Below, in pieces: positions 43,826 through 53,638 of a stretch of DNA of 64,000 nucleotides. The DNA is from Myxococcus sp046520405 (GTDB lineage: Bacteria; Myxococcota; Myxococcia; Myxococcales; Myxococcaceae), in NCBI GenBank assembly GCA_046520405.1, contig JBKGHI010000001.1, positions 117,661 to 181,660 on the forward strand, in the 5' to 3' direction. Within the stretch, counting starts at the first letter, position 1. Every line of letters begins with the position of its first letter. The notes beneath the pieces were generated by a model. It had not been told where the DNA came from and did no database searches. It saw only the letters and a program-made list of their open reading frames with translations. The position numbers were made by a program, and so were the translations under genes.

Positions 43826-44902
43826 TCAGCCGTTCTTGGGCATGTTCAGCGCCATGGCGACCAGCGAGAGGGTCAAATCCTCCGGCTGGTAGGGCTTGAA
43901 CGGGTTCAGCGTCGTGCCGGTGGGATCCAAGTGGTCCAGTCCGGACAGGGTTACTGACTTGGAGCCAGGGATGAACGCGTCCTGCGGGAGCACCAGGCCG
44001 TCGGACTTCACGCCGTAGCGCTGCTGCATGTACTCCTGGGCGGCGAACAGCGGCGACGTGGGGTTCGCGGTGGTGGAGGCCATGCTCACGGTGGGGATGC
44101 CGGGCGGCATCGGGTGCCTGGCCAGGAACGCCTTGCGCGAGTCGTAGGTCAGGTCCTCACCGGCCTGGATGCTGCCGCCAAGCGCCTCGACGGCGCCGCC
44201 CACGCCGTAGCGAATGAGCGGGTTGTCCAGCAGGTCCTGCGCCATGGGCGAACCGCCATACGGCGACTGGATGGTGACCAGGGCGCGCACGTGCTCCTGG
44301 AGCTCCGGGTACATGGACAGGGCCGCCGCGGAGTCCAGGCCGCCCTTGCTGTGGCCGATGAGAACCACCTGCTTGCCGCTCTTCGCGGCCTCGAGCACGG
44401 CCTGACGGACGATGGTCGCGTTGTGTTCCACGCCCATGTCCGTGTCCACGGGGACGCGGCCCACCTGGAGGCCCTGCGCCTCCAGCGCGTCCAGGTTCCG
44501 GTCGAAGTAGAGCTGCTTGGGGGCGGCTTCGGAGAACAGGCCGCCCACCGCCAGGAACACGCAGTCCTTGGCCTCGGCGGGCATCACGTTCTTGCCAGCG
44601 CGCACGGCCTGGTTGAGCTTCATGAACTCCGCCGTGGAGTCCTTGGCGGGCGGATACGCCTTCTGAATCCACCCGATTTTGTCCGCCTCGCCCTTTCCCG
44701 GCCAGGGGATGGGCAAGCGCAGTGCGTTGACCTGCGCCAGCGTGTTCGCCTGCTGCACGCTCGCCGGGACACTCGGAGTGAAGCTGTCGCCCTGCGCCAC
44801 GACGTTGACGCCCTGCGCGGTCTTGGCCTCGGCAGGAGCCTTCGGCGGGGTCCGCGCCTGCGTGGACGGCGTGAGGCTGGAAGGACGCGTGACTGGGAGC
44901 AT
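43826..44902 (-). CDS. Lipase/esterase-like alpha/beta hydrolase
   Basis: 358 residues. The N-terminal 60 residues are rich in Pro, Thr, Ala and Gln with no clear signal peptide (TPSTQARTPPKAPAEAKTAQ), a feature of some myxobacterial extracellular proteins. VVLIGHSKGGLDSAAALSMY holds the nucleophilic Ser in GHSKGG, with IQSPYGGSPMAQDLL following as in triacylglycerol lipases. A late SGLDHLDP contains the likely His. GAGGTCCCCC precedes the ATG. It is divergent from a methyltransferase gene. Confidence 0.75.
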   Translation of the reverse strand: MLPVTRPSSLTPSTQARTPPKAPAEAKTAQGVNVVAQGDSFTPSVPASVQQANTLAQVNALRLPIPWPGKGEADKIGWIQKAYPPAKDSTAEFMKLNQAVRAGKNVMPAEAKDCVFLAVGGLFSEAAPKQLYFDRNLDALEAQGLQVGRVPVDTDMGVEHNATIVRQAVLEAAKSGKQVVLIGHSKGGLDSAAALSMYPELQEHVRALVTIQSPYGGSPMAQDLLDNPLIRYGVGGAVEALGGSIQAGEDLTYDSRKAFLARHPMPPGIPTVSMASTTANPTSPLFAAQEYMQQRYGVKSDGLVLPQDAFIPGSKSVTLSGLDHLDPTGTTLNPFKPYQPEDLTLSLVAMALNMPKNG

Positions 44903-45070
44903 GGGGGACCTCGGGAGGGGAGCCGAGTTGAGGAACGGGGAGGCCTGCCCACATTGTCAGGAGATGGTGTCGGAAGTTGCGTATCCCCGTTCCAAGTCCG
45001 TGAGAAAAGGAGAAGCCGGGGGCGTGCTGCATCGCGGCATGTGGGGGCCAGGTGTAACGTCAGGCCGCTC

Positions 45071-45646
45071 ATGCACGAGTACGATTTGATCGCGGACTGG
45101 TATGCATCCCACCGCACAGGCCACATGGGCGTCCCGGAAGTGACCGCACTCGCGGCCTCACTGCCGGCCGGCGCCTCGGTGTTGGACGTCGGCTGTGGCG
45201 CGGGACTACCGCTGACGCGGGTGCTGCTGGAGCACGGCTGTCACGTGCTGGGCGTGGATAGCTCCCGCGAGTTGCTGGCGCGATTCCAAGCGAACTTCCC
45301 CCACGTGCCGGTGATTTGTGCGCCCATCCAGTCGTGTGAGCTTCAGGCGCGGACGTTCGACGCCGCCATCGCATGGGGAGTCCTGTTCCACCTGCGCCAC
45401 GAAGAGCAGGAACAGGCGATCGCCCATATCGCGAGGGCGTTGAAACCTGGCGCCGCGTTCCTCTTCACGTCGGGCGACACCCACGGGTCCATCGACGGCG
45501 AGCCGATGAACGGCGTGCCGTTCCGCTATCACTCGTACAGCGTCGACGGGTATCGCGACCTGCTGCGCGCGCACGGGCTCACGCTGGGCGCGACGCGCAA
45601 GGACCCAGGAGCAAACCTCTACTTCTTGTCGCGGAAGATGGGATGA
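45071..45646 (+). CDS. Class I SAM-dependent methyltransferase
   Basis: 191 residues from MHEYDLIADWYASHRTG. VLDVGCGAGLPLTRVLLEHG is motif I, binding S-adenosylmethionine; VLGVDSSRELLARFQANF gives the acidic ribose-binding residue; AAIAWGVLFHLRHEEQEQAI and LKPGAAFLFTSGD complete the fold. The acceptor is unknown. It is convergent with an alpha/beta hydrolase gene 61 bases away and divergent from a lipase. Confidence 0.85.
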   Translation: MHEYDLIADWYASHRTGHMGVPEVTALAASLPAGASVLDVGCGAGLPLTRVLLEHGCHVLGVDSSRELLARFQANFPHVPVICAPIQSCELQARTFDAAIAWGVLFHLRHEEQEQAIAHIARALKPGAAFLFTSGDTHGSIDGEPMNGVPFRYHSYSVDGYRDLLRAHGLTLGATRKDPGANLYFLSRKMG

Positions 45647-45707
45647 AGCGGCTTCCCGCCAGCGGCGGCACAGCGCTCGACTGGCGGCAGGGGCGCGGTC
45701 TCCAGGT

Positions 45708-46550
45708 TCAGCGCGTATGGGCGACGATGGCCTCGGAGATGACGGGCCAGTCTGTTTCGTGCAACTCGTGTCCCGCGTCTTCGAGCGTCACCAGCCGCGC
45801 GCCCGGCACGGCCCGGCTCAGGGCGGCGCCGTGCACCTGGGGGACGACGGGGTCCAGCGCACCGTGGATGACGAGCAGGGGCGCTCGGAGCTCGTGGGTG
45901 CGGTTGTACCAGCGCTCTCCCCCCGTGAGGAACGAGTGGTTCATCATGCTCTGGATGCCGAGCGAGCGCCGGAACTCCCCCGCTGCCACGCGGCGGGCAA
46001 GGGCCGCGTCATAGGGCCTGCGCTCGCTGGAGTTGAGCCGCCCCGCCTCCACCATGAAGTCGAGCACCTCCGCTTCCTGGCTCCAGTCCAGCGTGGACAT
46101 CGTCCCGAAGTGCGCGAGCAGCGCCGGAGAGAGTGGCGGAGGCTCGAAGCCCAGGTCACCGAGGAACTGCGCCGCGATGAGCGTGAGCGAGCGCACCCGC
46201 TCCGGCGCCTTCAGCGCGACAATCTGCGACAACATGCCGCCCAAAGACATCCCAACCAGATGGGCGCTCGGCAGGCCATAGCCATCCAGTACGGCGATGA
46301 GGTCGTCCGCCATGTCATCCACGGTGTAGCGAGGCGGCCCCGGTGGCTGCGTCGTCGAGCGTCCCGTGTCCCGGTTGTCGTAGCGGACGACGAACCGCCC
46401 CGCGCCAACGAGCTGCTCGACCAGCGGGTCGGGCCACCACTTCATCGACGAGACGGCCCCCATGACCAGGAGGAGGGGCGGGTCGCTCGGCGAACCGAAG
46501 GACTCGGTGCACAGCTGGATGCCGCGGGTCTCAATCATGCGCTCGGTCAT
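45708..46550 (-). CDS. Alpha/beta hydrolase
   Basis: 280 residues. PLLLVMGAVSSMKWWP is the oxyanion-hole strand-turn, FVVRYDNRDTGRST follows, and LVGMSLGGMLSQIVALKAPE carries the nucleophilic Ser. HGALDPVVPQVHG and EDAGHELHETDWP supply Asp and His. The pattern fits the group with aclacinomycin methylesterase and haloperoxidase-like enzymes; no substrate can be named. A near-perfect palindrome lies 22 bases upstream of its start and a TetR gene lies just beyond, so it is a repressed single-gene unit. Confidence 0.85.
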   Translation of the reverse strand: MTERMIETRGIQLCTESFGSPSDPPLLLVMGAVSSMKWWPDPLVEQLVGAGRFVVRYDNRDTGRSTTQPPGPPRYTVDDMADDLIAVLDGYGLPSAHLVGMSLGGMLSQIVALKAPERVRSLTLIAAQFLGDLGFEPPPLSPALLAHFGTMSTLDWSQEAEVLDFMVEAGRLNSSERRPYDAALARRVAAGEFRRSLGIQSMMNHSFLTGGERWYNRTHELRAPLLVIHGALDPVVPQVHGAALSRAVPGARLVTLEDAGHELHETDWPVISEAIVAHTR

Positions 46551-46571
46551 GGAGGCTCCTTGATGAGATTA

Positions 46572-46591
46572 ATAACCGACGCGTTGGTTAT
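46572..46591. promoter_or_regulatory. 20-bp palindromic operator of the hydrolase gene
   Basis: ATAACC-GACGCGTT-GGTTAT is symmetrical at all but one base pair. It lies between the tetR stop and the hydrolase start and is AT-richer than its surroundings. It is the probable site for the adjacent TetR protein. Confidence 0.6.
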
Positions 46592-46642
46592 AAACAAGTC
46601 CCAGGGAAGGAGCCTCGTCTCCTGGCCACCAGGGACGCGGGC

Positions 46643-47230
46643 TCAGGACTTCGGAAGCTCGAAGGGCTCCTGGGGGAACAGCAGGCCGAGCACCCGGCGC
46701 ACGCGCTCCAGCACGTAGCGGGTGAGTGAGGGCTTCCGCTCCACCAGCCACTGCATCGTCGCTCCGGCAATGACGTCCTGGAGGACGGCGGCCACCTCCT
46801 CCCGAGAGGCGAGGTCGCGAGGCAGCCTCGCGGCGATGGCTTCCCGGACCATGAGGTTCCGTTCAAGCGCCATGCGCCTCAGCGAGACATCCCGCAGGTC
46901 CTCCCAGGCGAGGAGCAGGTAGCTCTCGAGCCCTTCGCCCGTGCCCATCCCCGCGACGATATCCGTGATGAAGCGCCAGACGCCTCGCGGGCCGACCTCC
47001 ACGGGGAAGGTCGCAAGGTAGTCGCGCCGTTGCTCGCCGGAGCGCTCCATCAGCCGGCGGTACAAGGTGTCCTTGTTCTTGAAGCGCTGGATGAGCGCGG
47101 CGCGGGACATCCCCAGCGCGACGGCCACGTCGTTCAGGGTGAAGCCCGCCGGTCCGCTCCGCAGCAGCACGCCCATGGCGGCGTCGAGGATGGCTTTGTC
47201 GCTATGCAGCTTGGGCCGAGGCACGGCCAC
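46643..47230 (-). CDS. TetR family transcriptional regulator
   Basis: About 195 residues, most likely from GTG at 47230 or 47224; the frame is open further upstream without a good start. KAILDAAMGVLLRSGPAGFT and LNDVAVALGMSRAALIQRFK form the DNA-binding domain. The C-terminal part is helical (LESYLLLAWEDLRDVSLRRM, IAGATMQWLVERKPSLTRYV). It precedes the alpha/beta hydrolase on the same strand, with a palindromic operator between the two genes. Confidence 0.82.
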   Translation of the reverse strand: MAVPRPKLHSDKAILDAAMGVLLRSGPAGFTLNDVAVALGMSRAALIQRFKNKDTLYRRLMERSGEQRRDYLATFPVEVGPRGVWRFITDIVAGMGTGEGLESYLLLAWEDLRDVSLRRMALERNLMVREAIAARLPRDLASREEVAAVLQDVIAGATMQWLVERKPSLTRYVLERVRRVLGLLFPQEPFELPKS

Positions 47231-47493
47231 CGTACCTATCACCTCTGGGGCGCACGAACGACCACCCACGACCCTGCGCGGACGCTCCGCCACTTCCCTC
47301 GACCATTCATCACGCTCCCATGGCGTGAGTTCGGAGGACTGATGTCTCATGTGCGTTCACCCGGTGGGACGTCTCCTGGAGGGGCAACGCCATCCGCTCA
47401 AGCTGGAGAGGAGGGGCCGGCGGCTCGTCGTGCGCATCGCTTACCGGCATGACGCGCGTTTTGACGCAGCTTCTTTTAGGCTCCGGCCCCGCC

Positions 47494-50400
47494 ATGCCCC
47501 TGCACTCATTGCGTCTCTGGACCTGCGTACTGCTCGCGCTGTGCGCATGTGTCGCGGTCCGCCCTGCCGAGCCCACCGCCGCTGCTCCCTCCTTGCGTGA
47601 GCAGTGCCGCACGAACCTGCAAGCCTGCCTGGACCTCGAGGAGCGTCCCGCGCCCGAGGAGGAGGCGGGATGCGAGCGCGGGGATGCCACCGACTGCTTC
47701 TTGTTCGGGCTGAGCGTCCTCTCCACGGACAAGGACCGGGGATACGGGCTGCTCGGCAGGGCCTGCCAGATGAAGCACTTCACGGCCTGCGAGCATCTGT
47801 TCAGGGAGCAATCCCTGGGGTGGGGGGGGCAGCAGGAATTCGCGGCGGCGCGCCCCATGCTGGAGCAGTCCTGCGCCGGTAACGAGCCGATGGGCTGTTA
47901 CCTGCTCGCTGAAATCTACTCGCAGTTCGGGGCTGCGGAGCGCGACGATCAGCGGGCGCGCACTTTCTACGAGCAAGCGTGTGAACGCGGTGTGGCGCAG
48001 GGCTGCACGGGGCTGGGGAACTCACTGATTGCCGACGAGGGCCTCTCGGGGGATGTCTCACGGGCGGACATCGACAGGGCGAAGGTGCTGTTCCAACGAG
48101 CGTGCGACGAAGGTGACGGGAAAGGTTGCCTGAGCCTGGGGGGGCTGTTCGTGGGGCCGATAGGAATGGTCCGGGAAGGAGCCGCCTGCAAGGCCTTCAA
48201 GAAAGGGTGTGATGCGGATAGCGCCCGTGCCTGCGAGAGCTACGGAGACGTGTGCGACGAGGACTTCGGTCGTGACCACAGGCTCCTGCGTCATGCGGAG
48301 CGGGACTGCACGGAGGGAAGCAGCGAGGACTGCGAGCATGCGGGCCTGGCCCATGAGCGTGGGGAGGGCACGAGAAAGTCTCTTCAGCGCGCGGCGAAGC
48401 GCTACGCGCGCGGCTGCGAGCTCGGCTCCTTCCTGTCGTGCGAGCGGCTCGCGAACCTCGAGGGCAGTGGCTTCGACGGTGCGGCGCCCCAGCCGGAGAA
48501 GGCGCGTCAGCATCTGCTCGGGGCCTGCGAGCGCGGGCTGCCGCGCGCGTGCGCCTCCGTGGGAGAGGTGCTGCGCGAGGGGAGGCCCTGGCTCCCCAAG
48601 GACCTGAAGGCCGCCTCCGGTTACTCCCTGCGCGCCTGCGAGGAAGGACGTGACGCGGAGGGGTGTGAGGCCCTCGCCCTGGCCTACCAGGAGGGGCGCG
48701 GCGTGGAGCAGAGCGGTGAGCGGGCCTTCGAGCACCACCTCACTGCGTGCGGGATGGGCCGCGTGGAGTCCTGTGTCAACGCGGGCGCGAGCGCGGAGAC
48801 TCTGCAGAGACGCGAGGAGGCCGTGCGAGCCTACCAGCGGGGCTGTTTCCGGGGCGCGGCGGCCGGGTGCCAGGCCCTGACCCGATTGGGCGAGGCCACC
48901 ACCCTCGTCGAGCGCTCGCAGCGGGTGGAGCTGCGAGCGTCGAAAGACAGCACGGGGACGCCCGACCTGCTCATCATCCCGGACTCCGCGCTGCTGCTGG
49001 CCTCCGCCCGCGGGCACCTTCAGCTCATCGATATCACCCAGGGCGAGGTCGTGGGGGCGCCGGTCGACCTCTCCAGCGAGGAGGTCCAATGGAAGACCCC
49101 ATCCGGGGTGACCCAGCTCGTCCGCAGGCCCTACAACCTCACGCTGAGCTGGGATGCTCGCGCCCAGGAGCCCTTCGGCTTCTTCGAGGACTCCGAGCAA
49201 GGCATGCGGCTCTGGCGCCCGGGCCGGCCGAACCCGCCCTCAACGGAGACCGCGGAGAATCAGAAGCGGTGCTTGCCGTTCGCGTACCATCCCTCCGGGC
49301 GCCGTCTGCTCATGAAGCTCGCCTTCAAGGGGGACTGCGGATACGACTCCTCCGAGTTGCAGCAGTTCGACGTGGCGACAGGCAAGCCCGTAGGCCGGCG
49401 CGTGCAGCTCGAGGCCCCGGTGGCGTTGCTTGCGGCTTCGCCCGACGGCTCCCGGTATGCCGCGGTGCTCAAGGGCGGAGCGGTGCGGCTCATCGATGCG
49501 GAGACTGGCGAGGTCTCCGAGCTCCCCAGTGGGCACGCGAAGGAGGTGGACTCGCTCTCCTTCCACCCCACGCAGCCCTTGCTGGCGACGGCGTCCCATG
49601 AAGAGGCCGCCGTTCGACTGTGGGACCTCACCGGACGCACGTCAGAGCCAGAGGTGATTCGCGAGAGCGTGAGGCAGGTCCGCTTCAGTCCGGATGGAAA
49701 GCTGCTGGCCGCGGCGGGGGGGGGACGAGGGGCTCCTGCTGCTCGATGCGAGCACGGGGCGGCGGGCTTCGCCCCCCATTGCTCTCTCCGGCGGCATGCT
49801 CCGCCCGCTCATCGTGTTCAGCCCGGAGGGCAGGCGGCTCGCGGTGGCGGACTCGGAGAACGGGGTGCTCCTGGTGACGCTCCGAGGGGCCGCTTCGAGC
49901 GAGGGTGTTGCGCCCGTGCCATCGTGGTTCACGCGGATCCGCCGCCTCGAGCCGCCTGTGATTCCGAAGCCGCCGCCCATCCGGAAGACTGGCCGGATCG
50001 AAGGGTCGGTGAAGTTCGAGGGCACGCCTGTCCCCGACGCGGTGGTGGTGCTGACGCCCACTCAGGAGTGGGATGACGCGATGGCGCTGGGCACGAAGCG
50101 CTACCCGGTGCGGCCGGACGGCACCTTCGTGCTCACGAACGTGCCGCGCATCCAGTGGCGTCTCTCGGTCGAGGCGCCGGGGAAGAGCCAGTGGGTACGC
50201 TTCTTCAACGGGCGCGAGCGGGCGGATTACACGGGGGTCAACGCCACGCTCGAGCGCGCGGCCACGCTGCGAGGCCGGGTGCTCTCACCCGAGCGGCGGC
50301 CCATGGCTGGAGTGCAGGTGACCAGGCGGGGGCCGTCGTCGCAGGAAGTCGCCACGGTGGTGACGGATGCGCGCGGGCGGTTCGTGCTGGACCACCTCCG

Positions 50401-50767
50401 GCCTGGCTCCTACTCCTTGAAGGTGAGTGCCTCCAATGGAGACCTCCTCACCCAACGGGTGGAGCTCGACACGCCAGAGGCTCGGGACGTGGAGTGGGTC
50501 CTCCGCAAGCGCAGTGACCCCGCGGTGCTGCGGATCCGCGTGCTCACGGCGGGAGGCAAGCCCGTCCCTGGCGCGGAGCTCCTCATGGGAGGCGGAGGCG
50601 GCATGAACGGCTTCACGGACGCGCAGGGCCGCTGGCACACTGACGAGGTGCGCCCCACCGTCCCCTCTGTCCACTGGAAGGGGCGCATCTACAGGTCCAC
50701 CCTGGAGTCGGTGTCCATCCCCTATCCGGAAGAGGTGGTCGTCACCATCCCGGACGCGGAGTTCTGA
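47494..50767 (+). pseudogene. Sel1-WD40-carboxypeptidase-regulatory protein, frameshifted at a 9-G run
   Basis: The start MPLHSLRLWTCVLLALCA gives a signal peptide. Residues about 60-470 are Sel1-like repeats rich in Cys and Ala (AKVLFQRACDEGDGKGCLSL, YSLRACEEGRDAEGCEALAL). Residues about 480-740 are WD40-like (DSLSFHPTQPLLATASHEEA, VRQVRFSPDGKLLAAAGG). The frame then shifts at nine consecutive Gs (49716-49724); removing one G restores GDEGLLLLDASTGRRASPPI and the rest. The end has about three carboxypeptidase-regulatory beta-sandwiches (TLRGRVLSPERRPMAGVQVT, VTDARGRFVLDHLRPGSYSL). The whole would be about 1,090 residues and exported. The alternative is a truncated protein ending at 50076. 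Either a base-count error or true slippage explains the shift. Confidence 0.75.
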
Positions 50768-50881
50768 CTCCGCGCCCGCGTCATGGCGAGGCGTCTCCTC
50801 GGGCGGGGGGCGGCTCGTCTCACGAGCGACCTCATGGCGTCTGACCCCCTGTGCCTGCCCTTTGTCGGACCGGCGACGAGG

Positions 50882-51754
50882 TCAGGCCCGCTCGGACAGA
50901 CGGTTCAAGGTGTCCATGTCCTCGGTGCTCAGGGAGAGCGAGGCACTTGCGAGGTTCTCCCTGAGGTGTGTGACCGATGACGTGCCTGGGATGAGAAGCA
51001 CGTTGGGGGACCGGTGCAGGAGCCAGGCAAGCGCAACCTGCATCGGTGTCGCACCCAGCCTCGCGGCCACGCCGTTCAGCGCGCTCGACTGCAGCGGCGT
51101 GAACCCGCCCAGCGGAAAGAACGGCACGTAGGCCGTACCCATGGCTGCGAGCTGGTCAATCAGGGCGTCGTCATGCCGGTGCGTCAGATTGTAGTGGTTC
51201 TGCACGCAGACGATTTCGGCGATCTTGCGACCCTCGGCGACCTGCGTCGGCGTGACGTTGCTCAATCCGATGTGGCGGATGAGGCCTCGCTGCTGAAGCT
51301 CCGCGAGCGCGGTGAGCGGCGCCTCGATGGAGCCTTCCGCCGGGCCCGCGGCGCTGAACATCGCGCGGAAGTTCACGACATCGAGCACCTCGAGCCCGAG
51401 ATTGCGCAGGTTGTCATGGACCGAGCGCTCCAGGTCCGCGGTGGAGAACGCAGGCTCCCAAGAGCCGTTGGGGCCGCGCACCGCGCCGACCTTCGTGGCG
51501 ATGAGCAGCCCGTCGCGATACGGGTGCAGCGCCTCACGGATGAGCTGATTGGTCACGTGGGGGCCATAGATGTCACTGGTGTCGAGATGGTCGACGCCCT
51601 GGGCGATGGCCTCTTGCAGCACCGTGATTGCCGCCTTGCGGTCCTTGGGCGGGCCGAAGACACCAGGGCCGGCGAGCTGCATCGCGCCGTAACCCACGCG
51701 GCGGACGGTGTGTGTGCCGATGCGATAGCTGCTTGAGGGGTGACTGTGGGTCAC
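50882..51754 (-). CDS. Aldo/keto reductase
   Basis: 290 residues from GTG at 51754 (VTHSHPSSSYRIGTHTV), preceded by GAAGGAGC. The barrel motifs are GVDHLDTSDIYGPHVTNQLI (catalytic Asp and Tyr), LLIATKVGAV (Lys) and, near the end, IPGTSSVTHLRENLAS for NADPH binding. The usual catalytic His is replaced in LDVVNFRAM, as in a bacterial subgroup of the family. It reduces a carbonyl substrate with NADPH. It is divergent from a LysR regulator 106 bases away, its likely controller. Confidence 0.88.
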   Translation of the reverse strand: MTHSHPSSSYRIGTHTVRRVGYGAMQLAGPGVFGPPKDRKAAITVLQEAIAQGVDHLDTSDIYGPHVTNQLIREALHPYRDGLLIATKVGAVRGPNGSWEPAFSTADLERSVHDNLRNLGLEVLDVVNFRAMFSAAGPAEGSIEAPLTALAELQQRGLIRHIGLSNVTPTQVAEGRKIAEIVCVQNHYNLTHRHDDALIDQLAAMGTAYVPFFPLGGFTPLQSSALNGVAARLGATPMQVALAWLLHRSPNVLLIPGTSSVTHLRENLASASLSLSTEDMDTLNRLSERA

Positions 51755-51840
51755 GGCGAAGCTCCTTCGTTGAGCGAGGTTGCCCACCTCCTTTACGCAG
51801 AGACGTACTGCACGACTATCGGTGGCAATCCGAACAGGTC

Positions 51841-51856
51841 GTGCGAAAATCCGCAC
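51841..51856. promoter_or_regulatory. Inverted repeat before the LysR gene
   Basis: GTGCG-AAAATC-CGCAC has 5-bp arms and an AT-rich centre, 5 bases before the lysR start. It is a possible LysR binding site in the divergent region, or occludes translation of lysR. Evidence is limited to symmetry. Confidence 0.35.
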
Positions 51857-51860
51857 AGTG

Positions 51861-52760
51861 ATGGATGAGCTCGCTGATCTCACGGCCTTCATGACGGTCG
51901 CTCGCGAGGGCGGATTCCGCAGCGCTGCTCGCGTGGCGGGCAGCAGCGCTTCGCGCATGGGAGACGCTGTCCGTCGGCTGGAAGCCCGGCTCGGCGTCCG
52001 GTTGCTCCATCGGACCACTCGCAGCGTGACGCTGACGGACGCAGGGGCTCGGCTGCTCGAGCGGCTCGCGCCCGCGCTCAGCGAGGTGCGCTCGGCGTTG
52101 GATGTGGTCAACGACTTCCGCGACCGGCCCGCGGGGCGCCTGCGGCTCAACGTCCCCATTGCGGCGGCGCGGCTCGTGCTGCCGCGCATCGTGCCGCCGT
52201 TCCTCGCGAAGTACCCCGACATCTGTCTGGAGGTGATCGCCGAGGAGCGCCTCGTCGACGTGGTGGCGGAGGGCTATGACGCGGGCATCCGCTACGAAGA
52301 GCGGCTCGCGCAGGACATGGTGGCTGTTCCCATCGGTCCTCGCGTCCAGCGCTTCGCGACAGCCGCCTCGCCCGCATACTTCGCGCGTCGTGGGCGTCCC
52401 CAGCATCCGCGCGAGCTGCTGGACCATGCCTGCCTGGGAGGGCGGTTCATGAGTGGCCCGCTGCATGCGTGGGAGTTCGAAAGCGACGGAGTGGCCCTCC
52501 ACGTCGACCCGAAGGGCCCGCTGATTGTCGGCCTGGGCACGACCACCGACCTTGCCGTGGAGGCGGCCGTGGCGGGCACTGGAATCATCTACGACTTCGA
52601 GGATTGGCTTCGTCCCTTCATCGACCGAGGCGAACTGGAACCCGTGCTCGAATCATGGTGGCCAAGCTTCTCCGGGCCGTTTCTTTACTACCCCGGCCGT
52701 CACCACCTCCCGGCGCCGCTGCGTGCGTTCATTGACTTCGTCAAGTCGATGCAGCGCTGA
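51861..52760 (+). CDS. LysR family transcriptional regulator
   Basis: 299 residues starting MDELADLTAFMTVAREGGFR. The N-terminal winged helix (FRSAARVAGSSASRMGDAVR, LEARLGVRLLHRTTRSVTLT) and the periplasmic-binding-like effector domain (about 90-295, GRLRLNVPIAAARLVLPRIV) are complete. It is divergent from the aldo/keto reductase gene, the classical arrangement for LysR control of a neighbouring gene. The inducer is unknown. Confidence 0.9.
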   Translation: MDELADLTAFMTVAREGGFRSAARVAGSSASRMGDAVRRLEARLGVRLLHRTTRSVTLTDAGARLLERLAPALSEVRSALDVVNDFRDRPAGRLRLNVPIAAARLVLPRIVPPFLAKYPDICLEVIAEERLVDVVAEGYDAGIRYEERLAQDMVAVPIGPRVQRFATAASPAYFARRGRPQHPRELLDHACLGGRFMSGPLHAWEFESDGVALHVDPKGPLIVGLGTTTDLAVEAAVAGTGIIYDFEDWLRPFIDRGELEPVLESWWPSFSGPFLYYPGRHHLPAPLRAFIDFVKSMQR

Positions 52761-52972
52761 GTGGCCGAGACACAAGTGCCTCCGTACGCTGGAACCGGCG
52801 AGAACAAGCAGGATTGCTGGTCGCCCCCTTCGCGCGAGCGTCGTGGCGAGGCGTCTCCGCATTTGCGGTGCTGATGCTGCCCATTGCGCGGTAATCCTCC
52901 AAGGAGAGCGCTGGCGACGCCACCATCAAGCCTCCGCCATGCGCTGCTACTTTGGAGCACGGCGCGTGCGAC

Positions 52973-53638
52973 TCAGTCTACAACTGTAGGATCAGGCGAG
53001 AAGATTCCATCAACGACAATGGCCAGGTCGGGAAGAGGCCGCAAGCCGCTTTCCTTGGGATTCTTCGGCAACGCATCGAATTCGATGCCGTCGATCTTCG
53101 TTTCCACGTCGTACTCCCCAAGGATGTCGTCCAGCAAGAGATACACTACTGGCGCAAACCGTTGCCGTTCACCCTGTTCGAAGTTGTTGATATAGAGAAA
53201 AAGTTGTATCGGCTGGCGTGGTTGCGCCTCCACTCTGAACCACACGTCGTCAGGGCTGAGGGACAATGTGCCCAGTTGCACGGTGTATCCTGGGCCTTTC
53301 CTTTGCCGGAAGGCAACGACACGCCATCTGGGGAGCTTGGGCGCGGCCGCAACGAGTGTCTGCACTGCTGAGAAGTGCTCCTTGATACCGTCCGCGCTGA
53401 TTGCAAGCTCTCGGCTCCCATTCACCACTGGACCGAGCTCGAAGGTGAGCCCATCATGAGCCTTCGAAAGCTCATTTTGGAGTTCATCGAAAATGCGCTC
53501 TTGGTCCTGTGAGGGCTGAGCGAGTCGAGCTGAATTGCTCTCGAACCATTGCCAGAACCGCGCCTCAGCACTCGGTTGGTCACGGCAGCCCATCAGTGCA
53601 AGCAGTGAGAGCGAAAGTCGCGAGATGAAACGGCGCAT
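52973..53638 (-). CDS. Lipoprotein of unknown function
   Basis: 221 residues starting MRRFISRLSLSLLALMGCRD; CAGGAATGTCAC precedes the ATG. The lipobox Cys is residue 18. The mature part is soluble (FWQWFESNSARLAQPSQDQE, LTFELGPVVNGSRELAISAD, FRVEAQPRQPIQLFLYINNF). I do not recognise a family. Codon use is noticeably less GC-rich at third positions than most neighbours, which may reflect recent acquisition. It is convergent with lysR, 212 bases away. Confidence 0.65.
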   Translation of the reverse strand: MRRFISRLSLSLLALMGCRDQPSAEARFWQWFESNSARLAQPSQDQERIFDELQNELSKAHDGLTFELGPVVNGSRELAISADGIKEHFSAVQTLVAAAPKLPRWRVVAFRQRKGPGYTVQLGTLSLSPDDVWFRVEAQPRQPIQLFLYINNFEQGERQRFAPVVYLLLDDILGEYDVETKIDGIEFDALPKNPKESGLRPLPDLAIVVDGIFSPDPTVVD

